A program made the translations under genes and the position numbers. From VAZQ01 sp963817015 (lineage in GTDB: Bacteria; Pseudomonadota; Alphaproteobacteria; Rhizobiales; Xanthobacteraceae): 64,000 nucleotides of DNA. Shown here piece by piece: positions 1-9,227 of the stretch; position 1 is the stretch's first letter, and each line of letters starts with the position of its first letter. The notes under the pieces were generated by a model. It was not told where the DNA came from and made no database searches. It saw nothing but the letters and a program-made list of their open reading frames with translations. The stretch lies in NCBI GenBank assembly GCA_963817015.1, contig CAWFMV010000003.1, forward strand, positions 248,001 to 312,000, read 5' to 3'.

Positions 1-1439
1 GGCGTAAATCCAAAGTCGTTTCCACGCGCGACGCGGACATTGGCCGGAGTCTTGCGCATCGCGAGGCCACCCTGTGGCTGGTTGTGCAGCGCCACGACAA
101 ACTCCGTGCGATAGTTCGTCTCGCGGTTCAGCGGCTCGTCCGAGATGATGATTGAGGATCGCGGCAATGCGGTCGGCGCGATGCGATCGAGCACATCTTG
201 CGGGATGCTGATGCGGTCGAGCGCGGCCTGGGCGTTGTCCCCGCTGTCGATCGTGACCGCGGTCCAGCGCAGGCCCCCTTCGGCACGCGCCACCGCCGTG
301 AATACGTGGGTGCCGATCGGCTTGTCCGGATTGCTGATCGTCACCGGGACCTCCAGGATCGCCTCGAAGCCGCGCCGCACATAGAGCTTCTGCGACGCGC
401 GGCTGATGAAGACCGAGACCGGCTCGAGCGCGAGCTTTGCCTCGCGCACCGCCTTGGCGGCGTCGGCCCGCTTGGCCTCGGCCGCCTTGGCGGCGTCTTG
501 GGCTGCCGCTGCCGCGTCGAGCTTCGACTTCGCATCGGCCTCGGCAGTGTCGAGCTGCGTCTGCAGCTCCGCGACCTTGGCGGCGGCCTTCTGCTTCTGC
601 TCCTCGGCACGCTCCTTGGCTTCGTCCGTCTTGGCAGCGGCGAGCGCCTTCTCGGCGCGCGCGAGCGCGGCGTCGGCGCTCGTCTTGAGCCCTTTCAGCT
701 TGCGCAGCGACGCCGTGAGCGGCGCCGCCTCGCGCGCCGCTGCTGCGGCTGCATTCTTCGCCTCAAGGGCGGTCTTGGCAGCCTCGTCCGCCGCGCGGGC
801 GAGCGTTTCGATCCGCGCCGGGACGGCCGCGATGGCCTCTGCCTTCGGCACGAACAGCGCCGGATGCGAGAACTCGACCGGCTCCGCGTCGTTCGGCGCG
901 ATGATCACGCGCATGCCCATCCGTACCTTGTCGAACAGCTTGTCCGCAAAGCCATAAGGCATGCGCACGCAGCCGTGCGAGGCTGCATATCCGGGCAGCG
1001 GCCCGCCGTGCAGTGCGATGCCCGACCAGGTGATGCGCAGCATGTTCGGCATCCAGGCATCGTCATAGAGGTTCGAGTGGTGGTCCTTGTCCTTCTGCAC
1101 GACGCTGAAGACGCCGGATGGCGTCTCGCGTCCCTTGGTCCCGCTCGACACTGGCGCCCGCAGGATCCAGCCGTCGGCGTCGTAGATGGTCACGTGCTGG
1201 CTCTTGATCGACACGATCGCCATGAGCGGCTCGCCTGCGTTACGCGGGGCCGCCGTCTCGCTGGAGCGCGCAGGACGCGCCGCGGCGTCGGCGGGCGGCG
1301 CCACGGTCAGCGCCGTCAGCGCGGCCGCAGCGGCGAACGTCACAATGGCGGCAGGCCGGCATCGCCGGATCGCCCAGTTGGATTGCATCGTCATGGATTG
1401 CATTGTCATGGATTGCATCGTCACGGATCGATTTTTCAT
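1..1439 (-). CDS. L,D-transpeptidase (YkuD family), 3' end beyond window
   Basis: Exported enzyme that would make 3-3 cross-links or attach proteins to peptidoglycan. Reading leftwards from the ATG at 1439 gives a hydrophobic signal segment (about residues 20-50) and then a YkuD domain with the catalytic pattern HGGPLPGYAASHGCVRMP (about residues 130-147), which holds the active-site His and the SHGC cysteine. A long Ala/Lys/Glu-rich, probably coiled-coil, region follows, then a second beta-rich part that runs off the window edge. Several in-frame ATGs lie in the first 17 codons because of a 15-bp tandem repeat, so the exact start is uncertain; 1439 is the most upstream. The family is clear; the specific substrate is not. 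Confidence 0.85.
   Translation of the reverse strand, partial: MKNRSVTMQSMTMQSMTMQSNWAIRRCRPAAIVTFAAAAALTALTVAPPADAAARPARSSETAAPRNAGEPLMAIVSIKSQHVTIYDADGWILRAPVSSGTKGRETPSGVFSVVQKDKDHHSNLYDDAWMPNMLRITWSGIALHGGPLPGYAASHGCVRMPYGFADKLFDKVRMGMRVIIAPNDAEPVEFSHPALFVPKAEAIAAVPARIETLARAADEAAKTALEAKNAAAAAAREAAPLTASLRKLKGLKTSADAALARAEKALAAAKTDEAKERAEEQKQKAAAKVAELQTQLDTAEADAKSKLDAAAAAQDAAKAAEAKRADAAKAVREAKLALEPVSVFISRASQKLYVRRGFEAILEVPVTISNPDKPIGTHVFTAVARAEGGLRWTAVTIDSGDNAQAALDRISIPQDVLDRIAPTALPRSSIIISDEPLNRETNYRTEFVVALHNQPQGGLAMRKTPANVRVARGNDFGFT
1381..1425. repeat. 15-bp tandem repeat, 3 units
   Basis: Three consecutive copies of GATTGCATCGTCATG (units at 1381, 1396 and 1411; one mismatch in each of units 2 and 3) cover the first codons of the L,D-transpeptidase gene and repeat a Met-Gln-Ser-Met-Thr block. 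Because the unit is a multiple of three, copy-number change would keep the frame and move the choice of start ATG. Confidence 0.9.
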
Positions 1440-1873
1440 GCCATGCCCTGGTTGAAATGCCTCCCCCCGGGGTTTCTGCCAAGGGAACCGGCGAACAAAC
1501 ACTGGACGCCTGTGGATGGTTCCTGCCTTTACGGCGCGCGGTCAACACACCCTTTCGCGAAGGTATCAGGAGGTTGGGCGGGAGTCGAAATCGGTTTAAG
1601 TCCCGCCGACGATATTGTGCCGCGTTTGAGTTCGGATGAGGGGCCCCTAGCCAGCAGCCCTTGCCCTTCTGACCCCTCTCGGATTTGTCTGCCAATACGT
1701 TGCATTCAGGGGGCTAGGCGACATCAGCCTGCGAGTTGCGCCACTCCGTCTAATGACGAGCCCTAGCTAGGCCGTCGCTCTTCCCCGTGCTAAATTTGTG
1801 GTTTGACAAAAGCGGCCTGGCTCAGCGCCAGCCGGCTGCACAGGAGGAACACTGGGCGCATCGGGACAACATC
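1440..1873. other. Intergenic region between divergent genes
   Basis: About 430 bases without a convincing gene. It must hold the promoters of the leftward transpeptidase and the rightward oxidoreductase. A TTGACA hexamer is at 1803-1808 but no good -10 follows it at 17 bases. A strong AGGAGG at 1842 is too far (27 bases) from the chosen ATG at 1874 and might serve an upstream GTG at 1787. Confidence 0.4.
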
Positions 1874-2329
1874 ATGGTCACCATTAAGGTCAACGGGACC
1901 TCGCATCGGCTCGATATCGAGAGCGAGACGCCGCTCTTGTGGGTGTTGCGTGAGGAGGTCGGGCTCACCGGCACGAAATACGGCTGCGGGATCGCCCAAT
2001 GCGGCGCCTGCACGGTGCATGTCAACGGACAGGCGATGCGCTCCTGCTCGGTGCCGATCGGCAGCCTCGATGGCGCCGAGATGACCACCATCGAAGGTCT
2101 GTCCTCCGACAGCCGGCATCCCGTGCAGCAGGCCTGGCTCGCCGAGCAGGTGCCGCAATGCGGCTACTGCCAGTCCGGCCAGATCATGGCGACGGCGGCC
2201 TATCTCAAGAGCAATCCCAATCCGACCGATGCCGACATCGACGCCAACCTCACCAATATCTGCCGCTGCGGCACCTATGAGCGGCTGCGCCGCGCCGTGC
2301 ATCGCGCCGCCGCGCTGATGCGCACGTGA
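1874..2329 (+). CDS. (2Fe-2S)-binding subunit of molybdenum hydroxylase (IorA-like)
   Basis: Small electron-transfer subunit of an isoquinoline 1-oxidoreductase/aldehyde dehydrogenase type enzyme. About 151 aa with a plant-type ferredoxin motif (CGIAQCGAC, then the next conserved Cys about 20 residues on) and the helical second cluster domain CGYCQSGQ...CRCGTYERL, the usual layout of these subunits. The start at 1874 was chosen because the family begins just before the beta strand IKVNG; an in-frame GTG at 1787 would add 29 residues with no family match. The stop overlaps an in-frame GTG of the next gene, so the two are translationally coupled or nearly so. No FAD subunit is present, as is typical of the IorAB class. 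Confidence 0.9.
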   Translation: MVTIKVNGTSHRLDIESETPLLWVLREEVGLTGTKYGCGIAQCGACTVHVNGQAMRSCSVPIGSLDGAEMTTIEGLSSDSRHPVQQAWLAEQVPQCGYCQSGQIMATAAYLKSNPNPTDADIDANLTNICRCGTYERLRRAVHRAAALMRT

Positions 2330-2346
2330 GCCGGGAGGGCAGCATC

Positions 2347-4509
2347 ATGACCATCAATCTCTCCCGTCGCTCGTTCATCATCACCACGCTGACCGCCGCT
2401 GGCGGCTTTGCACTTGGCATCGGCATTGGCGACAGCGCCGAAGCCGCGACGCTGAGCGTGCGCCCATGGGGCGACGAGGCCGCGCGCTATCCCGGCGAGA
2501 TCAACGCCTGGGTCGTGATCGATCCCGACGACACCGTGATCATCCGCTATGGCCGCGCCGAGATGGGGCAGGGCAGCTTCACCGCGCTGCCGCAGATCCT
2601 CACCGAGGAGCTCGAATGCGATTGGGCCTTCGTGAAGCCGGAATATGCCTCGGCCAACCGCAATCACCGGGAGAACAAGGTCTACGGCAGCCTGAGCACC
2701 GGCGGCAGCCGCGCGGTGCGCGAGACCGGCGAAATGGTCCAGCAGGCCGGCGCCAGCGCGCGCGAGCGCCTGATCGCGGCGGCGGCCAAGCGCTGGAACG
2801 TGCCGGCGCCGGACTGCGCGGCGGCGATGAGCAAGGTCACGCACAAGCCGACCGGCCGCACGTTTCGCTTTGGCGAGCTCGCGGCCGAGGCCGCCGCGAT
2901 CAAGCTCGACAAGGAGCCGGCGATCAAGACGCCCGCTCAGTTCAAGTTCATCGGCCAGCGGATCGCGCGGCTCGACGTGCCGCTGAAGATCAACGGCACG
3001 GCGATGTACGGCATCGATCTCGCCGTGCCCGACATGGTGCAGGCGGCGATCATCGCCTGCCCGGTGTTCGGCGGGACGGTGAAATCGGTCGATGAGCGCG
3101 CGATCGCGGGCCGCCGCGGCATCCTGCAGGTGGTCAAGCTCAAGGACGCCGTCGCGGTGGTGGCCGATCGCTACTTCCGGGCGCAGGCCGCGCTCGACAA
3201 GCTGGCGATCGAGTGGGAGGTCGGCGCCGCCGGCGCGACCGACAGCGCGCAGTTCCGCAAGGCCTATATCGATGCCCTCGACCAGAAGGGCGCGGATGCG
3301 CGCCACGACGGCAATGTCGATGCGGCGATGCCGACGGCCGCCAAGGTGATCGAGGCAATCTACGACGTGCCGATCATCGCGCATGCGCCGATGGAGCCGC
3401 TCAATGCGATCGCGCATGTGCAGGCCGATCGCGTCGACGTCTGGGTCGGCACCCAGAACGCCGATGCCGCGCTGGCGTTTGCGGCGCAGGCGTCCGGCGT
3501 GAAGCCGGAGAACGTCTACATCCACAACACGTTCTCGGGCGGCGGCTTCGGCCGGCGGCTGCGTCCGGATGAGGTGGCGCAGGCGGTCGCGGTCGCCAAG
3601 GCGATCGGCAAGCCGGTCAAGCTGATCTGGTCGCGCGAGGAGGAAATCCGCCAGGGCCGCTACCGCACCCAGGCGGCGATCCGCTTCAAGGCGGGCTTCG
3701 CGGCCGACGGCACGGCGATTGCGCTCGACATGCGCAATTCGGCCGGCAGCTCGAACCCGCAGAACGCGCGCGACGGTCTCGATCCGCAGACGACACAGGG
3801 CCTGATCAACACCGCCTACAAGCTGCCGAACCTGCGCGTCATCTCGATCCTCAAGAACACGCACGTGCCGCTCGGGCCGTGGCGGGCGCCCGGCCACTCC
3901 CAGAACGTGTTCTTCATGGAGAGCTTCATCGACGAGATGGCGCATGCGTCGGGCAAGGACCCGGTCGCGCTGCGGCGCGAGCTGCTCGCGCACCGGCCGG
4001 ACTTCCAGCGCGTGCTCGACCTGCTGGTCGAGAAGGGCGACTGGGGCAAGCCCATGCCGGCCGGCAAGGGGCGCGGCATCGCCATCCACGAGAGCTACGA
4101 CTCGGTCGTCGGCATGATCGCCGAGGTCGCGGTGGCGAACGGCGAGGTCAAGGTCGAGCGCGTCGTGATCGCTTGCGATTGCGGCGTCATGGTCAATCCG
4201 CGCGGCGTCGAGATGCAGCTCGAGGGCGGGATGATCTACGGCCTTTCGGCGGCGCTGTTCGGCGAGATCACCATCAAGAACGGGCGTGTCGTTGAGGGCA
4301 ACTTCGACACCTATCCGGTGGTGCGCCTCAAGGACGCGCCCAAGACCGAGGTCTACCTCGCGCCCACCGCCGGCAAGAAATGGGGCGGCGTCGGCGAGCC
4401 CGGCGCGACCATGATCCAGCCCGCGGTGACGAACGCGATCTTCGCGGCGACCGGCAAGCGGCTGCGCAGCCTGCCGATCCGCGGCCAGAACCTGACCGGG
4501 GCGGCGTAG
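2347..4509 (+). CDS. Molybdopterin-binding large subunit of molybdenum hydroxylase (IorB-like), Tat exported
   Basis: Catalytic subunit of an isoquinoline oxidoreductase-type xanthine dehydrogenase family enzyme; it oxidises an N-heterocycle or aldehyde with water as oxygen source. It is 720 aa, the normal length. The N-terminus carries a twin-arginine signal (SRRSFIITT) and an Ala-rich cleavage region, so the folded IorAB pair is probably exported to the periplasm. Family-like blocks visible include GRAEMGQGSF, the GGGFGRR loop (about residue 400) and GEPGA near the C-terminus. The ATG at 2347 follows a good GGGAGG site at 2335; an upstream GTG at 2326 overlaps the stop of the partner gene and is less likely. 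The substrate cannot be told from sequence. A c-type cytochrome partner is often adjacent in this class, and none is here. Confidence 0.88.
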   Translation: MTINLSRRSFIITTLTAAGGFALGIGIGDSAEAATLSVRPWGDEAARYPGEINAWVVIDPDDTVIIRYGRAEMGQGSFTALPQILTEELECDWAFVKPEYASANRNHRENKVYGSLSTGGSRAVRETGEMVQQAGASARERLIAAAAKRWNVPAPDCAAAMSKVTHKPTGRTFRFGELAAEAAAIKLDKEPAIKTPAQFKFIGQRIARLDVPLKINGTAMYGIDLAVPDMVQAAIIACPVFGGTVKSVDERAIAGRRGILQVVKLKDAVAVVADRYFRAQAALDKLAIEWEVGAAGATDSAQFRKAYIDALDQKGADARHDGNVDAAMPTAAKVIEAIYDVPIIAHAPMEPLNAIAHVQADRVDVWVGTQNADAALAFAAQASGVKPENVYIHNTFSGGGFGRRLRPDEVAQAVAVAKAIGKPVKLIWSREEEIRQGRYRTQAAIRFKAGFAADGTAIALDMRNSAGSSNPQNARDGLDPQTTQGLINTAYKLPNLRVISILKNTHVPLGPWRAPGHSQNVFFMESFIDEMAHASGKDPVALRRELLAHRPDFQRVLDLLVEKGDWGKPMPAGKGRGIAIHESYDSVVGMIAEVAVANGEVKVERVVIACDCGVMVNPRGVEMQLEGGMIYGLSAALFGEITIKNGRVVEGNFDTYPVVRLKDAPKTEVYLAPTAGKKWGGVGEPGATMIQPAVTNAIFAATGKRLRSLPIRGQNLTGAA

Positions 4510-4593
4510 CGTAAGGCCCGCATCGAGCTTTCGAGACCTGCTTTCAAGACTTGGGCAGAGCGGACTCGCTCTGCCCCGAGCAACGCCCTTTCA

Positions 4594-4673
4594 CCGTTAT
4601 CCTGAGGTGCCCGCGCATGCAGGGCGCTCATTGCAGTCTGCGTCATCGAGCGCGCGGGCCTCGAAGGATGACG
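4594..4673. repeat. Interspersed palindromic element (family A)
   Basis: An 80-bp imperfect palindrome lies between convergent genes. The left arm CCGTTATCCTGAGGTGCCCG pairs with the right arm CGGGCCTCGAAGGATGACGG. It looks like the extragenic repeats common in Bradyrhizobium and Rhodopseudomonas. It could also act as a bidirectional transcription end. Confidence 0.6.
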
Positions 4674-4682
4674 GATTGGCGG

Positions 4683-6405
4683 TTACTGCTTGTCGCCCCG
4701 GCCGGAGCGCATAACGATGTTGTAGCCGGCGATGCTCGCTTGCGCTTCGCGCCGCACGGCGTGCGGCTCGACCGTCATCACTGCGAAGCCGTTTTGGTCG
4801 GCGAGCTTTGTCAGATACGCCAGGGAATGGGCATAACGCAGGGTCGGCCGGAGCACGAAATCGCCCTCGTCCGCCGCCTCCACCGAAAAGCAAAACAGCC
4901 CATCGCGTCGCAGCGCGCGGCGTACGCCGACAAAAATTCCCGCGAGATCGCCGATATAGATGAACACGTCCGTCGAGACGGTCAGATCGAATTGATCGGT
5001 CTGCGTATCCAGGAACGCCGCGATATCGCTTTCGATCAGGCGGTCGTAGATGCCACGCCGGCGCGCCTGCTCGAGCATGTTGGGTGAGAGATCGACACCC
5101 GTGAGAGTGCGCTTGAGCGCGCGCAGGCCTTCGCCCATCAGGCCGGTGCCGCAGCCGATATCGAGGATGTCGAGGCGCGCATCCGCCGGCACGGTTCGCG
5201 CGATGAGCTGGGCCAACAGCCGCGGCGACTGATAGTTGAGATTTTCGACCAGGTCGCGGTCGAACGTCTCGGCATACATGTCGAACAGGCCGACAATGTA
5301 GTTCTGCGGCGACAGCGCAGGCGATGGCTCGGCGCCAAGCGCGGCGAGCGAGTAGCGGATCATGTCGGCATTGCCGCCGAGCGCGAGCGCTTGTTGATAG
5401 GCCGCGATGGCGTCTGCGCCTTGCCCCATTACCCGCAGGGCATCGCCGCGCCCGAGCCAGGCATTGGCGAGGCCGGTCTTCAGCGCGATCGCGCGGTCGA
5501 ACGCGGCAAGTGCCTCGCGGTACCGCTTGATCTCGTAGAGCGCGTCACCGCGCCCGAGAAAGGCTTCCGCCAGATCGGGCTTGAGGGTGAGCGCGGCGTC
5601 ATAGGCCCGCAATGCCTCCTCGTGTCGCTTGCGCTCGCGCAGCGCATTGCCGCGCCCAAGCTCGGCGCCTGCGAGCGCGGGATCGAGCGCCAGCGCCTTG
5701 TCATAGTCGGCAAGCGCCTCGTCAAAGCGTTTCATTCTGCACAGGAGATTGCCGCGCCCGAGCCGCGCTTCCGCGAGGCCGGGCCTGAGTGCGAGAGCGC
5801 GATCGTAGGCCGCGAGCGCCTCGTCATGACGGCTTTCGTCGCAGAGGACGTTGCCGCGTCCGAGCTGCGCCTCGGCCCGGTCGGGGCTGAGCGCCAGCGC
5901 CTGGTCATAGGCGGCCAGCGCCTCATCGCGGCGGCCGAGGGCGGCGAGCGCATTGCCGCGATTGACGTGGGCATCGCTCATGCCTGGGGAAAGAGCGATC
6001 GCCTGCTCGCAGCTCGCCAATGCCTCGGCCGGTCGCGCCAGCCGATGCAAGACAAGGCCGCGGTTGTTGTGCACCTCGGCAATGCCGGGCTCGAGCGCTG
6101 TAATCCGATCATAGTCTTCGAGCGCACTGGTCAGATCGCCAGCGTGCGTGTGGCAATCCGCCAGCACCAGGAGAGCCTCGACGTTGCGTGGATTGGCGAC
6201 GATGGCGTCGGCGGCGAAGTTGCGCGCGTCAGCGCGATTGCCTTGCTGCAGCAAAGCGACCGACAGATTCGTCAGGATCGCCGGATTATCCGGCGAAAGC
6301 CGCAGACGCCTGGCGCAGCCGCGCTTCCGCAGCCGGAAAGTCCGAGGCATCGAGCAAATCCAAGGCCTCGAAGAACAGCGCCCGTGCCTCGTCGACGTCA
6401 CTCAT
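4683..6405 (-). CDS. TPR-repeat protein with C-terminal SAM-dependent methyltransferase domain (one frameshift)
   Basis: About 573 aa once repaired. The first ~345 residues are some nine or ten tetratricopeptide repeats, several with an unusual LGRGN/LGRGD turn. The last ~220 residues are a class I methyltransferase with the SAM loop LDILDIGCGTGLMGE and a following acidic VDLSPNML motif. The domain order resembles TPR-methyltransferases of Rhizobiales with unknown substrates. The ATG at 6405 opens a frame that is lost near 6310; removing one base there joins MSDVDEARALFFEALDLLD (N-terminal helix) to the TPR frame that runs to the TAA at 4683. Without the repair, a GTG at 6401 would give a nonsense N-terminus. 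Leftward gene; the S24-like gene lies 123 bases upstream. Confidence 0.85.
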
Positions 6406-6528
6406 GGGAGATCGCTTGGAGATCGTTCGGAGAATGTTTATGGCTCGTCCCGTGCAGTTCGGCAAAGGATCGAATCGGGAAAATGGTTGGCCGATCCGCT
6501 GCTATCCAACCTACTCTTGAACCGGCAA

Positions 6529-6831
6529 TCAGGCTTCAATACGGATGCATATACCGTAAATGCCATTCGCTCCTATCCAGCCGTTGATCAATCCTCGATT
6601 GTTCCCGATTTGATATCGATCGCCGTTGATGGCCTTCACGATGTGCAGATAGTCGTTGCCGCGGACGCGGCAGAGCACGATGTCGCCGACCTTGAGCGTC
6701 GCCGGATCGATCGGCGCAACGGTGCATAGCTGACCGGACTCGATCCTGCCCTTCATCGAGTTTCCGCGAGGGCGGAACGAGACGGTCGCTCCAGCACGAA
6801 GCTTTTCGATGTAGTGTGCCGCCCAACCCAA
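6529..6831 (-). CDS. Small S24/S26 (LexA/signal peptidase-like) domain protein
   Basis: A 100-aa protein that is almost only the peptidase fold shared by LexA, UmuD and signal peptidases. It has a GNSM motif with the presumed nucleophile Ser25 and a Lys66 in LHIVK that fits the general base. There is no DNA-binding domain and no transmembrane segment, so it is not a complete repressor. It follows plsY on the same strand with only 14 bases between them and is probably in the pyrB-plsY transcript. Function is unknown: it could be a stand-alone protease or an inactive scaffold of the fold. Confidence 0.6.
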   Translation of the reverse strand: MGWAAHYIEKLRAGATVSFRPRGNSMKGRIESGQLCTVAPIDPATLKVGDIVLCRVRGNDYLHIVKAINGDRYQIGNNRGLINGWIGANGIYGICIRIEA

Positions 6832-6845
6832 GTGGACGTCCTAAA

Positions 6846-7448
6846 CTATACGCTGGGCGGTGCTGCCGCTTTGCCACCGATCTTGCCTTCGGTGCCGCTG
6901 AGCAGCCGCGCCATGTTCTCGCGATGGCGGGTAAAAAGCAGGAGCGTGAGCACGGCGAAGAGCAGCGCCGCCGGTGGCCAGCCGCTGACCCAGAGCGCGA
7001 TCGGCGTGGCCGCGCTCGCGACCAGCGCGGCGAGCGAGGAATAGCGAGTGAGTGCGGCGGTTGCGAGCCAGATCAGGCAGAACAGCAGTCCGATCGGCCA
7101 GGCCAGCCCGAACAAGACGCCGATGTAAGTCGCGACGCCTTTGCCGCCCTTGAACTTGAGCCAGACCGGAAAGAGATGCCCGACGAATGCGCCAAAGCCG
7201 GCGGCAAGCGCGAAACTGGGATCGTCGGCGCGTGCGAACGCAAGCACTGCAATCGTGCCCTTCAGTGCGTCGCCGATCAGTGTGGCAGCCGCCAGCCCTT
7301 TGCGGCCGGTGCGCAGCACATTGGTTGCGCCGATATTGCCTGAGCCGATGCTGCGCAGGTCCTGCGTGCCGGCAAGGCGCGTGAGAATGACGCCGAACGG
7401 GATCGAGCCGAGCAGATAGCCGAACGCGAGCGCGGCGAGGAGAAGCAC
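6846..7448 (-). CDS. plsY: Glycerol-3-phosphate acyltransferase PlsY
   Basis: Inner-membrane enzyme that transfers an acyl group from acyl-phosphate to glycerol 3-phosphate, the first step of phospholipid synthesis. 200 aa, the usual length, with about five hydrophobic segments. The three PlsY motifs are present: GSIPFG plus GSGNIGATNV near the N-terminus, GHLFPVWLKFKGGKGVAT in the middle, and HRENMARLL...GTE near the end. I chose the GTG at 7448, which starts just before the first membrane segment and 5 bases after the stop of the pyrB-like gene; a longer frame upstream reads into that gene. Alphaproteobacteria often have pyrB-pyrC-plsY together; pyrC is missing here. Confidence 0.93.
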   Translation of the reverse strand: MLLLAALAFGYLLGSIPFGVILTRLAGTQDLRSIGSGNIGATNVLRTGRKGLAAATLIGDALKGTIAVLAFARADDPSFALAAGFGAFVGHLFPVWLKFKGGKGVATYIGVLFGLAWPIGLLFCLIWLATAALTRYSSLAALVASAATPIALWVSGWPPAALLFAVLTLLLFTRHRENMARLLSGTEGKIGGKAAAPPSV

Positions 7449-7452
7449 GGCC

Positions 7453-8920
7453 TCAGCCCTTGGAGGCGGCCCGCCGCGCTGGCTTTGGCTCGGCGGCGGC
7501 GCGGCGTGAATGGAATCCAGCCTCGGCCGCTTCAGCGGCTTTCGCGAATACGATGAGATCCTTGAAGTGCTGGTCGTCGGCGCGCACGAGCGCGGCGGGG
7601 TCGGCGGCAAACCATTTGTTCTTGCGGCTGGCAACCACGAAATCCTCAATGTCGTTCTCGCAATAGACGCAGCGCAGCTTGCATTCGGCTTCGCTCTGCG
7701 TCTTCACCACATAGAACTTGTTGCGTACGTACTGGGTCTCCATCGGATCGTGCACGATGCAGTTCTTGTTGGCGCAGCGGATGCCCATAGGTGCGCGGCT
7801 GGTCGTAGAGCGGATATTTCGGGCGCTCGAAGCCGCCGGTGAATTTGTGCAGCGACTTGCCCTTGAGGCCCAAGCAGCAGCGCGATCAGCGCCATGCGGA
7901 CCGGCACGCCATAGGCCGCCTGCTCGAAATAGACTGCGCGGCGGTCGGTGTCGAAGTCGGCGTCGAGCTCGCCGACGCGCGGCAGCGGATGCATGACGCT
8001 GGCGTCGGAATATTTCGGCTCGTTCAGGAATTTGCGGTCGATCTTCGGATAGGACTGCTCCTTGTCGGTCCAGCGCTCCTTCTGGAAGCGGGTGACGTAG
8101 ACCGCGTCGACCTTCTTGTCGACCGACGTCGATATCGAGTCTCGAGCTCGGGGCCAGAGAACAGCGACTGCTGATGCGGCTCTTCCGGCGTCACATAGAG
8201 CGCGTCGATCGAGGTCGTCACCGTCGCCCTTGGCCGGACACCATCTGGCAGCGGAATTCCTCGCGCAGCCGCTGGTCGACATGCGCCGGCAGCTCCATGC
8301 CTTTGGCCGCCATCGGCATGATGGTGGCGCCGAAGCGGGCCAGCGCGTAGACGAAGGAGTGGATGGTGCGCGAGCCCGCGCAGGTCGCCCGAGATCGCCA
8401 CCTTCAGGTTCTTCAGGCGCTTGTTCTTCTTCTTGAGCGGAACAGGTCGCACAGCGTCTGGGTCGGATGCTCGTGGCTGCCGTCGCCGCCATTGATCACC
8501 GGGATCGGCGAATATTCGGCGGCCAGCCGGGCGGCGCCGTCGCGCGGATGGCGGATCACCATGATGTCGGCATAGTTGGCGATCACGCGCACGGAGTCGG
8601 CGAGGCTCTCGCCCTTGGCGGCGGAGCTCGTGGCCGGGTCCGCGCTGGTGATGGTCTCGCCGCCGAGCCGCAGCATGGCGCTCTCGAAGGAGAGCCGCGT
8701 GCGCGTGCTCGGCTCGTAGAACAGGCTCGCCAGGATGCAGTCCGAGGCGATCTTGGTGCTGCGGCCGATGCGATAGGGAAAGTGCGGAGTCGGGCAAATC
8801 GCGCAGGAAGGACTGCGCGATCTCGAAGACAGTCTCGATGTCGCGGTCGGAGAGATCGTTGATCGAGACGATGTGGCGAGTAGCAGGGTGGCGAGTAGCA
8901 GAAGTGTTTTTTGTGCTCAT
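7453..8920 (-). CDS. pyrB: Aspartate carbamoyltransferase with C-terminal PyrI-type zinc domain (seven frameshifts)
   Basis: Second step of pyrimidine synthesis: carbamoyl phosphate plus aspartate to carbamoyl aspartate. About 487 aa when repaired. Catalytic landmarks are the carbamoyl-phosphate loop FYEPSTRTRLSFESAM, GDGSHEHPTQTLCDLF, the aspartate-domain motif MHPLPRVGEL, and the closing YFEQAAYGVPVRMALIALLL. After a short linker comes a zinc ribbon like the end of E. coli PyrI, with ligand spacing CANKNC...CVYC. The nucleotide-binding half of PyrI is not visible. Breaks near 8785, 8437, 8378, 8232, 8145, 7873 and 7790 are each cured by deleting one base, and total length (1468) fits seven +1 errors. 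Start ATG 8920; a 15-bp tandem duplication lies in codons 7-16. Confidence 0.85.
8873..8902. repeat. 15-bp tandem duplication in pyrB N-terminus
   Basis: GTGGCGAGTAGCAGG at 8873-8887 is followed directly by GTGGCGAGTAGCAGA at 8888-8902 (14 of 15 identical). In the leftward gene it encodes the repeated Ala-Thr-Arg-His block ahead of the conserved domain. It is the same unit length as six other duplications in this window. Confidence 0.85.
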
Positions 8921-9050
8921 GAGTCCCGCCTTCTGCTTCTGAGCCTGTTTGGCATGTCAGCGGTCTCCGTTCCTGTAAGCGCTGGTCGAGCCAAAGCGGA
9001 CAGTCACGGAAACTCCAATCTCTATATAATGAGCGCGCTCACGCAGAACC

Positions 9051-9073
9051 CTCAACCGCTTCGCTCGGTTGAG
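9051..9073. promoter_or_regulatory. 8-bp inverted repeat in the pyrB/acyl-CoA dehydrogenase divergent region
   Basis: CTCAACCG (9051-9058) and CGGTTGAG (9066-9073) form a perfect hairpin or operator with a 7-base loop, in the 307-base gap between the divergent genes. A TATAAT hexamer lies nearby at 9025-9030. On the leftward strand a TTGAGG at 9055-9050 stands 18 bases from a CATTAT hexamer, a possible weak pyrB promoter overlapping the repeat. This is pattern matching only. Confidence 0.35.
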
Positions 9074-9227
9074 CCGGCCAGGAGTTGGCGTGGCGATGTC
9101 CATTAAAGTGGCATCTATAGGGGGAGTTTCCGGGGCCGGCAAGGCCGCCGTGCGGGCGTTTCCACATTCGCGCCGGAGCGCCATAGGGGCGGGCGGCGGC
9201 GCGGTGCGCGGATAGGATGGCATTGCG

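Noticed and set aside
198..1766. 522-codon rightward open frame
   Set aside because: It is the antisense shadow of the L,D-transpeptidase; Arg/Leu/Gly-rich composition and no motifs, while the other strand has SHGC and a signal peptide.
1800..1835. Sigma-70 promoter with TTGACA at 1803
   Set aside because: No acceptable -10 hexamer at the right distance.
2275..4089. 604-codon leftward open frame over the large oxidoreductase subunit
   Set aside because: High-GC shadow; the rightward frame has a Tat signal and the full family pattern.
7453..8920. pyrB as a true pseudogene
   Set aside because: All seven breaks are +1, the motifs between them are intact, and housekeeping genes elsewhere show the same error type.
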